DNA from: an uncultured Roseburia sp.
GTDB lineage: Bacteria > Bacillota > Clostridia > Lachnospirales > Lachnospiraceae
Direction: 5' to 3'
Length of the DNA: 7,024 nt
Assembly (NCBI GenBank): GCA_945928585.1
Contig: CAMENQ010000124.1
Location: 1 to 7,024, forward strand
Shown: positions 6,945 through 7,024 of the stretch, one piece after another
Position numbering within the stretch: the stretch's first letter is position 1
Layout of the letters: each line of letters starts with the position of its first letter
The notes under the pieces: generated by a model
What the model was told of the DNA's origin: nothing
Databases searched by the model: none
The model's input: only the letters and a program-made list of their open reading frames with translations
Program-made: the position numbers and the translations under genes

Positions 6945-7024
6945 TATGGTAACGGATACGGCTTAGTGGTTGTATATTATGTGCGTAAGCATTGAGGAGG
7001 CTGTTAGAAATTTATTAATATGCT
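6945..7024 (+). repeat. Further copy of the palindrome-arm repeat, cut by window end
   Basis: Bases 6981-7019 match the reverse complement of 754-792 (right arm of the large palindrome) at 36 of 39 positions without gaps; both share GTAAGCATTGAGGAG and TGTTAGAAATTTATTAAT. Upstream, 6945-6990 still aligns gaplessly to 577-622 of the left arm at about 60%. The copy therefore has the same orientation as the left arm. The remainder, including any partner arm, lies outside the window. No gene is seen in 6765-7024. Confidence 0.8.

Noticed and set aside
6981..6990. GTGCG start resembling the 5' end of a group II intron
   Set aside because: The following sequence lacks other intron features in the window and matches the palindrome-arm repeat, where the aligned bases are GTGGG.

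Overview
The window looks like chromosomal DNA of a low-GC, spore-forming, anaerobic Firmicute, most likely a gut Lachnospiraceae or related Clostridia. The basis is AT-rich sequence with strong GGAGG ribosome binding sites, a cotJA-cotJB-cotJC spore-coat operon, and a very large InlB-repeat surface protein of the kind common in gut Clostridia. The genus is not determined.

Layout: 1-525 (+) is the 3' part of a small two-helix membrane protein gene that starts before the window. 526-890 has no credible gene and is almost entirely a giant imperfect palindrome (542-863; two ~140-nt arms, ~90% complementary, around a 41-nt loop that folds again). It lies between the convergent 3' ends of the membrane protein gene and the cotJ operon. 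891-1980 (-) is cotJA-cotJB-cotJC, tightly packed, with a 4-nt ATGA overlap between A and B and a 2-nt gap between B and C. 1981-2204 holds a probable sporulation promoter and a second, unrelated palindrome (2028-2137). 2205-6731 (-) is one gene for a 1508-residue protein anchored at both ends, with a glycine-rich beta-helix-like region, a chain of InlB-type and divergent repeats with FxGW motifs, an Asn/Gly-rich stalk and a C-terminal membrane helix. 6732-7024 holds its leader, candidate promoters, a perfect 10-bp hairpin and, at the window edge, a further copy of the conserved core found in the arms of the 542-863 palindrome.

How the genes relate: the cotJ genes act together in the inner coat of the spore, with CotJC as a manganese-catalase-like subunit. 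The large surface protein is probably independently expressed and involved in adhesion or cell-surface interaction. The membrane protein is transcribed towards cotJ and has no evident functional link. The most unusual content is non-coding: a dispersed, strongly palindromic repeat family seen in three arms (two head-to-head, one at the right edge) and a second, separate palindrome overlapping the likely cotJ promoter.
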